Positions 33,401-42,300 of a stretch of DNA of 64,000 nucleotides are shown one piece after another. Under the pieces are notes generated by a model. That model had not been told where the DNA came from. It did not search any database and saw nothing but the letters and a program-made list of their open reading frames with translations. Origin of the DNA: Watersipora subatra. Lineage: Eukaryota > Bryozoa > Gymnolaemata > Cheilostomatida > Watersiporidae. The stretch is taken from assembly GCF_963576615.1 (NCBI RefSeq), contig NC_088710.1, positions 2,832,001 through 2,896,000 of the forward strand, written 5' to 3'. A program made the position numbers and the translations under genes. The stretch's first letter is position 1. Each line of letters begins with the position of its first letter.

Positions 33401-35024
33401 CTAGGTTTGTCCACTCTTTTGGGGCAACTAACTTTCAAACTAAACTAGATGGTTGTATTTATACTACTTCGTTCCTCTGCAGCATTTGTCTGCTCCTGTT
33501 TGAATTAAACCAAAACATTTTGTTGTTTTGTATAGAATTTAGTGCAAATTCTAGTGCAATGGCATGACTGCATCTCTATGAATGTCTTAGCTCAGTTCAT
33601 AGAGCTTATCTACAAAATTTTACTGGTTAATAATTCATTTTATGCATCAACTTCTTGACTCACAGCTTCTGACTCACATTTTGTTGACTTGCAACAAAAT
33701 TGACATTACAGTTATTTGGTATCAAAAAATTCACTATTTCTTACTCTGCTGTGTTGTAGGTGCAAAATATGTGGAAATGTGGTTACAAGCTCTTATAAGC
33801 TAAAAAAAACGAACAGTTAGTCTGCGCCATCACAAGACCGTCGTAGATTAGATTATCTTTCCAAAACGGCTCAAATGGGACGTAGTTGTACAAGATGGCT
33901 TCTGTTTACACTTTCACGCAATCTCATTCGTCGAAATATTTTCACAAATATACTTCACGCATTCAATAAAACCATGTCTATTGTCCTTATGTGTCTATTT
34001 CATCATCATTGTAATGCTGTCACTTTCAGCACTGATATCTAATAACCTTCCATGAAAATTTGTTTAATTTTTTAACCTTAGCTCGAAGGAGTACATATCA
34101 TTCTCTGATAAACATGACGAGCCTGTTAGTCACCTGTGATAATCGAAAAATGCTGCAGAAATTATTCGCCCTGTTTGGCAGGAAGTGTGGGTCACATGAT
34201 CAGATTACGACTAGACGGTTAGACCAAGCCGAAACAAGACTGTAAAGTAGCGAGCATCGATATTTGGTAAGGGCTCTTCGATAAAACCCGAAGTGTTTGG
34301 CATAAATTAGCGCTACGAGAAGTTTTATATTAAGCCTTTTATTGGCTTTTCCATTGACGTGTGAACGTCACGTGACAAAACCACCAAATGTTATGACTAC
34401 ATCAGAGAAATAAACTGATTTCAATCTACGACGGTTTCATGATGGCGGCGATTAACTGTTCGTTTTTGAGCTTTCAAGAGCTTGTAATCACATTTACACA
34501 TATTTTGCACCTACAACACAACAGAGTAAGACATGGTGAATCTTTTGATACCAACAAACTGTAATGTGAATTTTGTTGCAAGTCAACCTTTAACAACTGA
34601 GGGTTCTGAGGGTCAGCTATTACATCATACATTTAGACTCTACTTTCAATGTGATACGATACTGCTACAGCAATAGGAAATTATAGCTGCATTACAAGCT
34701 ATCTGGTTTCTAGCTATCCATGCTCTGTTGCAGGTGTAATGTTTCCACTGTGTTTGTTTATTCCTTTGGTGTTGTAGGTCACCATTTCGCACAGGACCCA
34801 GCGGCGCTAGTCGATTATGTAAGTACGGATTTTTCTATAGATTCAAACAGCTTGCTCAGACAGCTAAGCGAGGAGACCTGCTAAACGCTGCCAGCTATAG
34901 TGAGGCAAAGAAGCTGAACCAGAGATATCAAGAGGCGAAGAGTCTACTTAGGGACACACTTAAGAATCGACAATATGGCTACTGGGTAACAAAACCAGTT
35001 GAACAAGAGCTTTTTAAGGTCTAA
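12022..35024 (+). CDS. ADAR: ADAR, double-stranded-RNA-specific adenosine deaminase
   Basis: ADARs convert adenosine to inosine in dsRNA. Sixteen coding exons join in phase to 752 codons: 12022-12112, 12200-12403, 14783-14969, 15205-15359, 16648-16766, 19712-19827, 21253-21379, 24252-24390, 24698-24827, 25888-26046, 26506-26562, 30262-30371, 31613-31798, 32318-32480, 32732-32800, 34778-35024. The order is a short unstructured N-terminus (MWGARPGGQ...EFPSLG), dsRBD1, linker, dsRBD2, deaminase. The C-terminus ([16 protein letters not shown] ... GYWVTKP) resembles vertebrate ADAR1 more than ADAR2. No Z-DNA-binding domain is visible; upstream exons could exist, because 12022 is only the first ATG after a possible acceptor near 12001. 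The weakest junction is the acceptor before 15205, which lacks a good pyrimidine tract. ADAD proteins are the main alternative, but the catalytic residues are all present, which favours an active editor. Confidence 0.93.
13265..13760 (+). repeat. 15-bp minisatellite (CCAACCACTCCGCCT)n, about 33 copies
   Basis: This near-perfect array lies in ADAR intron 2, with a few single-base variants (CTTCC for CCTCC, one CTACT). Because 15 is a multiple of three and the unit lacks stops, three frames are open as low-complexity 'proteins'. These are not genes. Confidence 0.95.
14168..14298. repeat. Palindromic (TA)-rich microsatellite
   Basis: Alternating tatata/atatac blocks read almost the same on both strands ('tatataccatatata', 'tatatggtatata'). 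It is an AT-rich cruciform-prone block in ADAR intron 2. Confidence 0.85.
15368..15405. repeat. (TA)n microsatellite directly after an ADAR exon
   Basis: About 17 TA units begin only 9 bases after the donor of the exon 15205-15359. Confidence 0.9.
15640..16090 (-). repeat. Dispersed repeat family C, inverted copy, with internal duplication
   Basis: This matches 3340-3700 in reverse complement. Within it, about 90 bases (15652-15740 and 15762-15840, 'aactttcaaacttcat..tcgtgaggaaaa') are duplicated in tandem. 'GGTACCTCTCGATACC' is repeated three times near 16078-16125. It lies in an ADAR intron. Confidence 0.45.
17768..18052 (+). repeat. 18-bp minisatellite (GTAACTGTTAGTATGTTG)n, about 16 copies
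   Basis: This tandem array lies in the ADAR intron before exon 19712. Alternate units carry 'ttagtaac' and 'ttggtaac', giving a partial two-unit periodicity. Confidence 0.93.
18364..19615 (-). mobile_element. pogo/Tigger-type transposon with internal deletion
   Basis: The termini CAGTCATACTTCAACTTACGAG (left) and the complement of CAGTAATACTTCAACTTACGAG (right) are inverted repeats flanked by TA on both sides. On the minus strand, 19176-19345 encodes a CENP-B/pogo N-terminal helix-turn-helix segment ([16 protein letters not shown]...[12 protein letters not shown]) and 18835-19080 encodes a C-terminal Tigger segment ([16 protein letters not shown]). The DDE catalytic middle is missing, so the element is non-autonomous. 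The minus-strand order N-terminus then C-terminus confirms the orientation. It lies within an ADAR intron. Confidence 0.85.
19936..20054. repeat. ATAGATCTATAG palindromic repeat cluster, left part
   Basis: This is a run of overlapping palindromes built from ctatagat and attatataat. A short continuation at about 21090-21127 lies on the other side of the element 20055-21087, showing that the element inserted into this cluster. Confidence 0.8.
20055..21087. mobile_element. Non-autonomous DNA element with iterated GGGGYAAGTGCACC motifs
   Basis: The ends are inverted repeats (TCAAGTGGGGTAAGTGCACCA left; the complement of TCAAGTGGGGTAAGTACACCA right). The same core, GGGG(C/T)AA(G/C)TGCACC, recurs in both orientations at about 20077, 20405, 20440, 20505, 20855 and 20875, in addition to the two termini. 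Such arrays are typical of transposase-binding sites. A 118-codon ORF (20479-20835) has no recognisable motif. The superfamily is not identified. It lies in an ADAR intron. Confidence 0.7.
21606..21712 (+). repeat. 9-bp minisatellite (GTTGGACCT / GTTGAACCT)n
   Basis: About 12 units encode Gly-Pro-Val and Glu-Pro-Val in one frame. The block lies between a consensus acceptor (AG at 21593-21594) and a consensus donor (GT at 21719-21720), but within an ADAR intron by the phase-consistent gene model. Confidence 0.93.
21891..22451. mobile_element. pogo-type MITE (561 bp)
   Basis: CAGTCAT at the left and ATGACTG at the right lie between TA dinucleotides. Subterminal strings 'cgtatctcaaag' and 'ctcgtatctcg...cgtatgttgggg' resemble those of the element at 18364-19615, suggesting a related family. 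No transposase remnant was recognised. It lies in an ADAR intron. Confidence 0.75.
22890..24074 (+). repeat. Large 15-bp minisatellite (GCGGTCGCCTGTAAT)n, about 73 copies
   Basis: From about 22996 the array is nearly perfect. Variants are mostly GCGGCCGCC, which creates NotI-type sites, and TCTAAT for TGTAAT. The left edge (22890-22995) is older, with diverged units (GTGGTCTGTAGTGCA). It is strikingly GC- and CpG-rich inside an AT-rich intron of ADAR. Open frames of up to 466 codons on both strands come only from the 15-base period. Confidence 0.96.
25266..25415 (+). mobile_element. TTAA-flanked long-TIR element, right-end fragment (copy 4)
   Basis: The right terminal inverted repeat ('gattaactgttc...gttgcaagtcaacct') is followed by TTAA at 25416-25419. 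The remainder of the element is absent. It lies in an ADAR intron between the HAE and PCGD exons. Confidence 0.75.
26868..27710. mobile_element. Long-TIR DNA element, about 190-base inverted arms
   Basis: The left arm (26868-27062, AAAGACCGGTGCGCCATT ... ACATCTGTCCATAAAC) and the right arm (27522-27710) are inverted copies with modest divergence. The candidate 7-base flanking duplication CAAGTCT is seen at 26861-26867 and 27711-27717. No transposase is visible. Long arms and a target duplication of about 7-9 bases suggest a Mutator-like or similar superfamily, unproven. It lies in the ADAR intron 26563-30261. Confidence 0.7.
27839..28886. mobile_element. hAT-type element, host of a nested Harbinger-like MITE
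   Basis: The termini TAGTGCTGCACAATATC (left) and the complement of TAGTGCTGCACGATA (right) are inverted. They are flanked by CTTGCGGG (27831-27838) and CTTGCGGT (28887-28894), a 7/8-match 8-base target duplication. Both the terminus and the duplication length are typical of hAT elements. Its own sequence is only about 340 bases (27839-27952 and 28659-28886); the rest is the nested element. Confidence 0.8.
27953..28658. mobile_element. Harbinger-like MITE, about 250-base inverted arms
   Basis: It starts AGGTCCAGCCA and ends with the complement of AGGTCCGGCCA, flanked on both sides by TTA (27950-27952, 28659-28661), the TWA target typical of PIF/Harbinger. The arms (27953-28215 and 28395-28658) are so alike that both strands encode the same peptide start ([19 protein letters not shown]). 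The spacer has a short frame, [16 protein letters not shown], reminiscent of the start of Harbinger-associated proteins but ending after 20 codons. Confidence 0.8.
29100..29372 (+). repeat. Degenerate TATGGAAATG repeat
   Basis: Irregular repeats of (a)tatggaaatg with insertions and 5' copies in inverted orientation (tttccatatcc, 29119-29160), so the left edge can pair with the body. It lies in an ADAR intron. Confidence 0.85.
29413..30013 (+). repeat. 22-bp minisatellite (ACTACTGTTGTGGTGACTAATG)n, about 27 copies
   Basis: The tandem array has g/a and ct/at variants. A roughly 130-base block (29440-29570 and 29550-29680) is itself repeated, pointing to recent unequal exchange. It ends about 250 bases before the ADAR exon 30262-30371. 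Confidence 0.93.
33681..34589 (+). mobile_element. TTAA-flanked long-TIR element, full-length copy 3 (909 bp)
   Basis: The inverted arms are about 120 bases (33681-33800 and 34465-34589). The right end is GTCAACCT followed by TTAA; the left TTAA has mutated. The interior matches copies 1 and 2 and has no transposase, so this is a long MITE. Each arm carries the conserved string 'ctacaacac' and the 'gcttttaagagcttgtaatcacatt' motif, itself a small palindrome around aagagctt. It sits in the last ADAR intron (32801-34777). Confidence 0.8.
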
Positions 35025-35829
35025 TTCTTTTCACAGAATTTTTGGTGCTTTTTCATCTACATTCTACATTGTAAAAAAGTTCTTGTTCAAATGGTCTCAT
35101 AACCCAAGATGCCCACAGATATCTATGTACACCTGCGCGCATGATCCATCATCTTTTTAATGCATATCATTCACTTGCGCATCAACATTATGTATTTATC
35201 ATTTTATAAAAAATGATATTTTTTGTCCGTTAGAAATTTATTTATTGTTGGCAGTTTTAAACATATTTTAGTTTAAATACAGTTCATTGCATGGCGCTAG
35301 TTTAAGATCCCTTTGCAGCCGCCCAGCAGCTATTACTTTGATTGGTCTTCTTTTAGTTATTATTTTGATTGGTTGCAGGCTTTAGTGAGGTCTTCTTTTA
35401 GTTATTCCAGTTGTGCATGCAGGTAAGCGAGACACTTTTCAATCACAGGTTATGCAGGTTTTCATCAGTTGTACAGCATTTAAACAAGCCTATATCATAG
35501 CCTCTTTCTCACAAGATGACATCAAGGTGGCATTCTGTATTCTACAGTTCCTTTGACAACAGGAATAATTGAATGTTCATTCAAGCCAGCTTTTCACTCG
35601 TATTTTTTGCTACTGTCACTACACTAAATGTATTTTCATAAAATTACAAATTACCTTTTGTTCAAAAACTTTTTCAATGCATTTCAAATAATCAACAATT
35701 TTTGTAAAGATAAATCAGTGCATGTACAACGGAGCATTAATAATGTCATGTGTAGTAGCTGGTAGGATCAGCAAGATAAAATGATGTCACGTGTAAGTTA
35801 TAATATATTTGTATTAAAGAAGATATATT
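35025..35829. other. Convergent intergenic region between ADAR and PSMA2
   Basis: The two genes end 805 bases apart, tail to tail. Both 3' UTRs should lie here. I see no canonical AATAAA for either within the first few hundred bases, so the poly(A) sites cannot be placed. Two copies of 'ttttagttattattttgattgg' (35340-35400) form a small direct repeat. Confidence 0.5.
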
Positions 35830-38235
35830 TTAGTTAATTGAAGCAAGATAATCTTGCACTTCTGCAGGAGTCAGTCTCTTGAAACCATCGCTCTTGCATA
35901 TGGCAATTTCTATGTTGTCTTGATCCATTTTTCCTTCAAAGCTTTCCTTCAATGTGAGAATGGCAGTGTGAACAGCATCTTCCAACTCCAATTCATCACT
36001 GTACCTGTAACAAATAAGTGATGGCCATAGCTTGTATCTGATAGTTGTGTTTGTTTATCTAGAACTGTGGATGTAAATAATTATACATGAAATCTTTAAA
36101 GTGATTGGCTTACAGGCATTTTTTAAAATACAATTTCCATTAATCCAGTGCATGGACAGCAAACCTTAACATGATGTTGGTGTAGATGGAACAACATAGC
36201 CCGGTTGGCATCACTAGCGCTACACTATAGCCTTTCACTACGCTTTAGTACGATTGTGTGCATAAACAAGCAATGCTCAGTTTTTTGATCAGGAAATAGA
36301 TTAGAGTACCACATATTCACCCATTATTTACTACAAGTGTTTATCCACTAGCAAAACTACATAAATATAGGCCTACCTGGTTTTATTATAGATTGTGTAA
36401 TGATATGGGTGCATGAAAATAAAAGAATTGTGTAGCCTCCATCGTAAACGTATTGCAGTTTTACCTTTTCTCCAAGAAAGTTTTTCCGTTCACATGATTC
36501 CTACCCATAGCGGTTGCTTTCCAGGCAAAATATGCTCCCTATAAATAAAACAACCAAACCAATTCAGACCTATCAACTTAGTATTCAGAATTGTGAACTA
36601 TCTATTTGTAAATTTCTAGTTATCAGTACTTACCGAGGGATCACATTGATACAAATATGGCCGTTCTTCATCCAGATCCCAGCCGGCCAGCAACAAGGAG
36701 ACGCCAAATGGTCGCACACCTCTAAAATGTTAAGTTCGAGCTAAAGTGAACAACTGGTATAAGCCAATTTGTTGATAAATCGTTTAAATGTTGCCCAGCA
36801 AAAATAATTCTCAGGTATAGCACCTAGCATTTTGCAGAGGTTTAGGAATTTAAAGGAGATGAAAGTGTCTTTGGAGCTCTAACAAATTTTACATTGCATA
36901 AGCAAATCTGCAAGCTTGTAAAACAGTTGCATCACATCAGACCAACAAGTGTTCGTTTTATACTTGTATTTTACATAATTTTTTATACCAAAACATACTC
37001 AATGATTAAAATGTGAAATATGCTATCGACGTGTGCCTCTAGATGAAAATGTACCTTCATATAGCAATGCTACATTAACTAACCCAGACTGTGTGTATTC
37101 CTGCATGACAGCTGCTATTCTCTGTACAAGCTGAGAGGGTGGGATCTCGTCATGATAGGCAAGGAAGTATTCAGAAGCCAACTTTCTGGCTGCCTTTATT
37201 AAAACTCTATAAAACGAACTTATTGGTATTCAAATTGGCACACACAAGAGACCTGAAATGTTAGTTTTTAAACATTTTCAGGGCCCCACAACTTGAGCAA
37301 AACTACATTTACGGATTTAGTATGTGTATTGCAGATTATAAGATGCAGCAAATTGTTATGAACTTCAGGTTAATAGCTTTCTAAGAGGAACAAACAAGCA
37401 ATCATTTATCCGAATTCTATAAAAACTCGATTCTTTTCCATTTGAAAAATAAATGCATGATTTCGATACAAATTGTTAAAGCTTTACGTGTGAGTGTTGC
37501 TATTTCACAAAAAATAGCTTTGTAAATATTTGGAAATAGGCAAGAGTGAAGTGAAATACATGTAAAAAATCTCCAACAGCCACAAAATACCTGTAATCTG
37601 GACCCATCCCGCTATATACAATTCCACTGTGTTTCGTTATCATCTCGATTTTATGAAGACTGTGTTCATCATAGAGTATAGACTTCTGCTTCTTTTCGGT
37701 TGCTAGAACTATGCCATTTGTGGCTGCAAATATAAGATTTTGTATGTGAGGTTTGTATTACGTGCATAGAAATAAAGTTGGAATCAACCGAAGCAACCAA
37801 AAGGCCTACCTTTGATTCCAACAGATGGTGCCCCAACAGAAACCGCTTGCAGAGCATACTCAATCTGCACAAGCTTTCCTGATGGACTGCAAAAATATGT
37901 GACAACTTATCAACCTGTTTAGAGAACAAACAAACCAAACACAAACATAGTCAACGAAAGCCTGTCAAACATATGATTTGATAAAAAGCACATCCTAAAA
38001 ACTCTTATTGTTGAAATCCTACCTTCCTAACAGCGGCAGTGACTCATTAAAAATGATAAATCCAAGAAAACAGAATTAATTTTTTTAAAGAATCATGTAT
38101 AAAAACACAAAGTTTCAATATACAAAACGTGTATATCACTAGTGCTCAAAAACTTTTAAGTCAAAATTATTTCAATGAAACAGTTTCAATTATTTACCTA
38201 AATGTGGTGAGAGAAAAACTATAACGTTCAGACAT
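35830..38235 (-). CDS. PSMA2: Proteasome subunit alpha type 2
   Basis: PSMA2 (alpha2) is a structural subunit of the outer rings of the 20S proteasome, in cytosol and nucleus; alpha subunits are not catalytic. Seven exons on the minus strand join in phase to 235 codons (human 234): 38198-38235, 37810-37886, 37591-37723, 37084-37206, 36634-36721, 36465-36538, 35830-36004. The N-terminal alpha signature is present (YSFSLTTF, split, then [12 protein letters not shown]), followed by [63 protein letters not shown] and the [15 protein letters not shown]...LTPAEV tail. All introns have GT-AG ends. Relative to the human protein there is one extra residue around the [12 protein letters not shown] loop and the N-terminal Gly after MxER is absent. 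The gene looks intact and ordinary. Confidence 0.97.
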
Positions 38236-38320
38236 CTTTCTTTCTGGATACACTCGATAATTGTTGAATCGCTGTTATAGCAAATTAAACCAATGGTTGC
38301 AGCGCAAGAGATAAACAAAA
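38236..38320. promoter_or_regulatory. Possible bidirectional promoter of PSMA2 and the 38321 ORF
   Basis: Only 85 bases separate the two divergent start codons. A CCAAT box (ACCAATGG, about 38289-38296) is the one recognisable element. No TATA box is seen. This is inferred from geometry only. Confidence 0.4.
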
Positions 38321-38665
38321 ATGGCGGCTTTCACTAAGGACGCTTTGGAATGCAGCTCACTTGAACGCACACTCGTATATAACTTAGAAATTTGTCTCAT
38401 AACAAAGCGCAGTTTTTTTGCATGTTTCGTGTATTTTGATAATATTTTATTAATAAATAAGACTAGTTTTGCTGTAATAAAAACAAGAATAGTTAGTTTG
38501 ACGAGAAGTAACCAGTTAGAACATTTAGCTGAGCAAGTTACAGTATTTGCATTATTACGACTTGTGCATAAAGGGTACATTTTAGTAAATAATAATGCTA
38601 GTAAACCAAAGCAATTAAACTGTGATCTTAACATGAGCAAACTAGAATACGTGTCTGAAAGTTAA
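38321..38665 (+). CDS. Unrecognised 114-codon ORF, head-to-head with PSMA2
   Basis: I do not recognise this protein. It begins in a strong start context (caaaaATGGCGG) and reads MAAFTKDALECSSLERTL, then a mixed hydrophobic stretch (FFACFVYFDNILLI, about residues 33-46), a region LTRSNQLEHLAEQVTVFALL that could form a helix, and a polar Asn/Lys/Ser-rich tail, ending in TAA. An open frame of this length is unlikely by chance in DNA this AT-rich. It starts 86 bases from the PSMA2 ATG, so it probably shares its promoter. It may be a single-exon small protein or the first exon of a longer gene. A chance ORF in the PSMA2 upstream region is the alternative. Confidence 0.45.
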   Translation: MAAFTKDALECSSLERTLVYNLEICLITKRSFFACFVYFDNILLINKTSFAVIKTRIVSLTRSNQLEHLAEQVTVFALLRLVHKGYILVNNNASKPKQLNCDLNMSKLEYVSES

Positions 38666-39094
38666 GTAGCATTCTTCAGTTGTCACATAGATGTTTGAAA
38701 ACGATGATTGAAATCGTTTTGACTCAAAATGTTAAATAAACTATTTGATGTTTTTTACAAAGAGTAGAAAGTCGTTAATAAATCAAAAAAGCTAGTTACG
38801 TTTTTTGGCAAAAGATTTGTTGCAAAATTTTACCTCTGGCAAATTTCTGTAAATAGCAATTACCAATTATGTTTATCGATTGCGTTTATCTTCTCTGGGA
38901 TTCAAGGGTTTTGTGAGTGAACCCAATAACTCAGCAAAATGCTCTTTTGGAGGTTGTTTCAATTCTATACATGTCATTTTTTGAACAAATGTTCATATGT
39001 TGGGGAGGCATGTTAATATACTCTACTTGCTCCCCAAGAATCAAATCACTGAAGTACAAATCAATGAAAGTATATATTTTGCAAATATATATTT
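38666..39094. other. Intergenic, no gene seen
   Basis: AT-rich sequence between the 38321 ORF and the LTR. Nothing was recognised. Confidence 0.5.
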
Positions 39095-39365
39095 AAGAGT
39101 CAAATATGCAATGAATATATAATTAACTGCACGGTGTGAGACTTTTAAGGGTTTTGCTTTGTGTCACTTCGGCGGTGTCTTATATAGTTCTGGTTAGGCT
39201 TGACCCCTCAGTTGTAGGGCCGATTCAGCAGCTAACCCGTAGCTGACTGGAAGCTCTACTAAAGGCCGTGTCATCTGCCAAGTCTGGGCCTGATCCTGGC
39301 GTCGGTCGCCTTGGCATTGGTGTTCCTCTTGCTCTTGGCTTTAGCTCAGGCAATTGGCCACCACA
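39095..39365 (-). repeat. 3' LTR of the Gypsy element
   Basis: This aligns with 43212-43502 through shared blocks (gttgtagggc, ggtcctgacgtcggtcgc-like, ttggcattggtgttc). In element orientation it begins TGTGGTGG. The inner boundary near 39095 is approximate, because divergence from the other LTR is strong there. Confidence 0.75.
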
Positions 39366-42300
39366 CTTCCCCTAGTAGAGGCCCTGGGGCCACCCATTCA
39401 GTGTCGAAAGAAGATCAACTGAGACTAGAGTCAGTGCTGTCAAGCGCCATACGTGAGGCGGCGAACTTCTGACTGTGCGAAGACATGGTCCTCTTCTTTC
39501 CGGGATTGGACTAGGCTAGCGGTTTGCATTGCCAGCGATGGCTGTCCTCTAGCCACTGCCAGGCTCATGTATTTTGATGGTGGTACAGGGGCTGGTCTGC
39601 AGCCAGGCATTCTGGAATCTGAGTCAGGCATTATGAGCGTGCCTCGAGCAGTTTTGGGGTATATTTTGTCTCTTGCCTAGATGGTTTGGAAGCTAGGCTC
39701 TACACAGGCCGGTTTGGGCGCATTGCAGGTTCAGACCAGCTCATTTGTGGAAAGATGACTCTATGTCGTCAAGTCGGTTTTGCTCTGACGACTCTAGTGA
39801 TTTTCTTAGCTGGCTTTCGCCCTTAAGCTTGTGCCTGTCTACTCTGACCAGCTTGGCTTCTAACTCATTTCGGGGCCAGTGAGCCACAGTAAGACGGGAG
39901 TACACAGTTTCATTCGCCATCCTTTTGTCTTCAAGAATGTCGCACACTTGTCCTTGTCAATGATCTATATGGTACTCTCGCACTCGCCACCTTCATGTAC
40001 CCCTCGGTATGACATTCCTTAGTCGCGTAACACATGCTGCCTTCGAGAGAGACACACAAAAATGGCAATGTGCTGTCAATTTTTTCAGATGTTGGTGACA
40101 GCGTCACACAGTCTGCAAGTACCTGCCTCATTCTGTCTGGCCTCGGTTACTCTCATACAGGTGACATCACCAACGAAGCGCTCCGTCATAATAACGTTTT
40201 TCTTGGCCGATTGGGTAGACATCTTTTCTAACTCTATTACCGGCGTCCTGATCTTACCAGAGGTGAGAGTTGCAGTCGGCTCCCTAGTTGGCTCGACCTT
40301 GATCAAGCAAGAGATCTGAGTCATTTCAGCGAACTCGGGCTTTTTGACCTTTTTCAACCAATCAAGGTTCTCAAGTTGAAAAGACTCACTTTCACTCGGC
40401 TTGCTTGTGACTTTGGCTATTTTCTAAAAGGCATGATCTTGGCTGCTTTCAGTCGATCAGTAGAAGGCTGAGCGCTAACCAGGGGTGAGTCAACATAAGT
40501 TTCCCTGTTATTATAAACAGGGTTGCTTATAGAAGCAGACAGGCTAAGACGCTCTCCTTCTTTGCTGTTAGAAGGCTCTCCAGTCATGCAAGACTGACGT
40601 GTTCTGACACACAGTCACAGACTCTTGGTCCGAGTCTAAGAGGCCCCTACGCATTTTTTCTCTTCTGCCTCCAATGGTTCTATCTGGTTCAACATATCTT
40701 CAAGAGAATCGATAGTCTTACCTTGTTGAGCCATGGTGACAAGTTTGTAGAAATGCTGTGAAGTGTTTGGCTGATGAGTATTGATAAATATTTTAGGCAG
40801 TATTTGCTTGTCATGGTGTTCGAGTGCAAATGGCCTTGCCCTACTTATTCTTGGAGTTTGGTGCCTTTGTTTGGTCTCTGTATCTTTCCGCGAAAGCTGC
40901 TGGAGATTGGTCGTTACAGTGAATAGCCATGCCCACTCTCCCACTCTCATGTTCTAATTTTTTTTCGTAAGCTTTCCCAGTTGAGCTTTCGGATCTTGGC
41001 TAAACTTTAAATTCTTCATAGCCTCAAATCTGGAGTAGGCTAACTTTAACTCTGTCTTCAGCTTGGTTTCTACTTCCTTTTTCCTAGCTCTGGCCCACTT
41101 CATGTTGGTGTCTTGGCTAATTTCGGTAGTGGCTGGCGCACGCGTCTCAACTTCTCAGGGCAGGTGTGATAGGGTTTTAATCGACTCTCGCTTGATATAG
41201 AAGATTGTCTCTTGCATTCTATCAGGCACTTGTGGTTAAGCCAGGCTTTTAAAACTTGGTATGATTTTATGAACTTATCTTGTAGTTTGGGTTTGTCCCC
41301 TCCTTTCCATCGCTTCTGTATTAGCCACACCCAGTCACTCAGAGCATAGAGAGGTGGCTACTTGTTGCCTTCTTGTCTGATGGCTAACTGCTTATTTTGA
41401 AAGGTGACATGTACAGTTTCCAACTGCTTGAGTATCTGTACCTTGTAGTCATATGTCCATTGAGCTTCTGTGGCTGGGTATGATAATCCAGTTGGTCAAG
41501 TAGGTGCAATTTTTGGTCGAACATCAGCATGTTGGCTGTTTTCTCATCGCCGAGTGGGGTGTGCATCTGTATGCTCTCATCAACTGGAGGAGCAGTGTAT
41601 CTAATTTTTCCTAGTCTCAGATCAGCAACAGTGCTCGGAGTGAGTTGCCCTGCTGGCAGTAGTTACAGTCCACTAGACTGTTAGCATTCCGGTAGTAAGA
41701 GGTGGGGTGTAACTTCTTCACGCACCAGTCATTAGCTCGACAGCACAGCTCGGTCATTAGCTGGCTCTCAAACTGTGCCCCTTAGTCCGTGTAGATCTGT
41801 TCTAGCAAGCCTATGTTACAAAAGATTCTCTTATTTAGAGTGCTAGCCAATTTTGGTGCCGTGGCTTCCAGAAGGGCCAAAATGGCTAGCCGTCAGGTGA
41901 AGTGGTCAGTCAGCACAGTATCCATTTGTTTTCTTTGGGCATCGTTTGTAGTGGTCCCTCTAAAACGGTTAAATTCTGTCAGAAGCGTCTCACATAGAAT
42001 CTCTGTCTAATGCCGGCTGTTTTTTTTTCTTCCATACTTTGCTGCCTGGCGTACTTCACAGTCTCTTTACTGCCACTGTCGTCCCTAACCAGTACCATGT
42101 CAGACTTAGGCGGCTGGTCGGCTTTCCCATTCCAGAGTGGGCAAAAGCATGTGTTTGCTGCAATGTTTCTGTGATGGCTAGTGGGCAGATTGTACACCAC
42201 TGAGTCTTGCTGCAGGGGATGTTCGGGCCTTTAATGCTCTGTCTAGTCACAATCAGTGTAGCGGCTAGATTTTGTGTATCTAGTGGAGCTTCTGTTCTCT

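Larger units (their letters stand above)
24252..35024 (+). other. ADAR catalytic deaminase domain
   Basis: Zinc ligands and the proton-shuttling glutamate are all visible: H412 and E414 in [11 protein letters not shown]467 in STAPCGDGA and C562 in [10 protein letters not shown]. The base-flipping glutamate corresponds to E533 in GEGTIPL. The surrounding family blocks [27 protein letters not shown] and [10 protein letters not shown] are intact. The stretch between C467 and C562 is 95 residues, against about 70 in human ADAR1 and 65 in ADAR2. The extra residues fall largely in the exon 26506-26562 and the start of 30262-30371 ([17 protein letters not shown] and neighbouring sequence). Confidence 0.9.
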
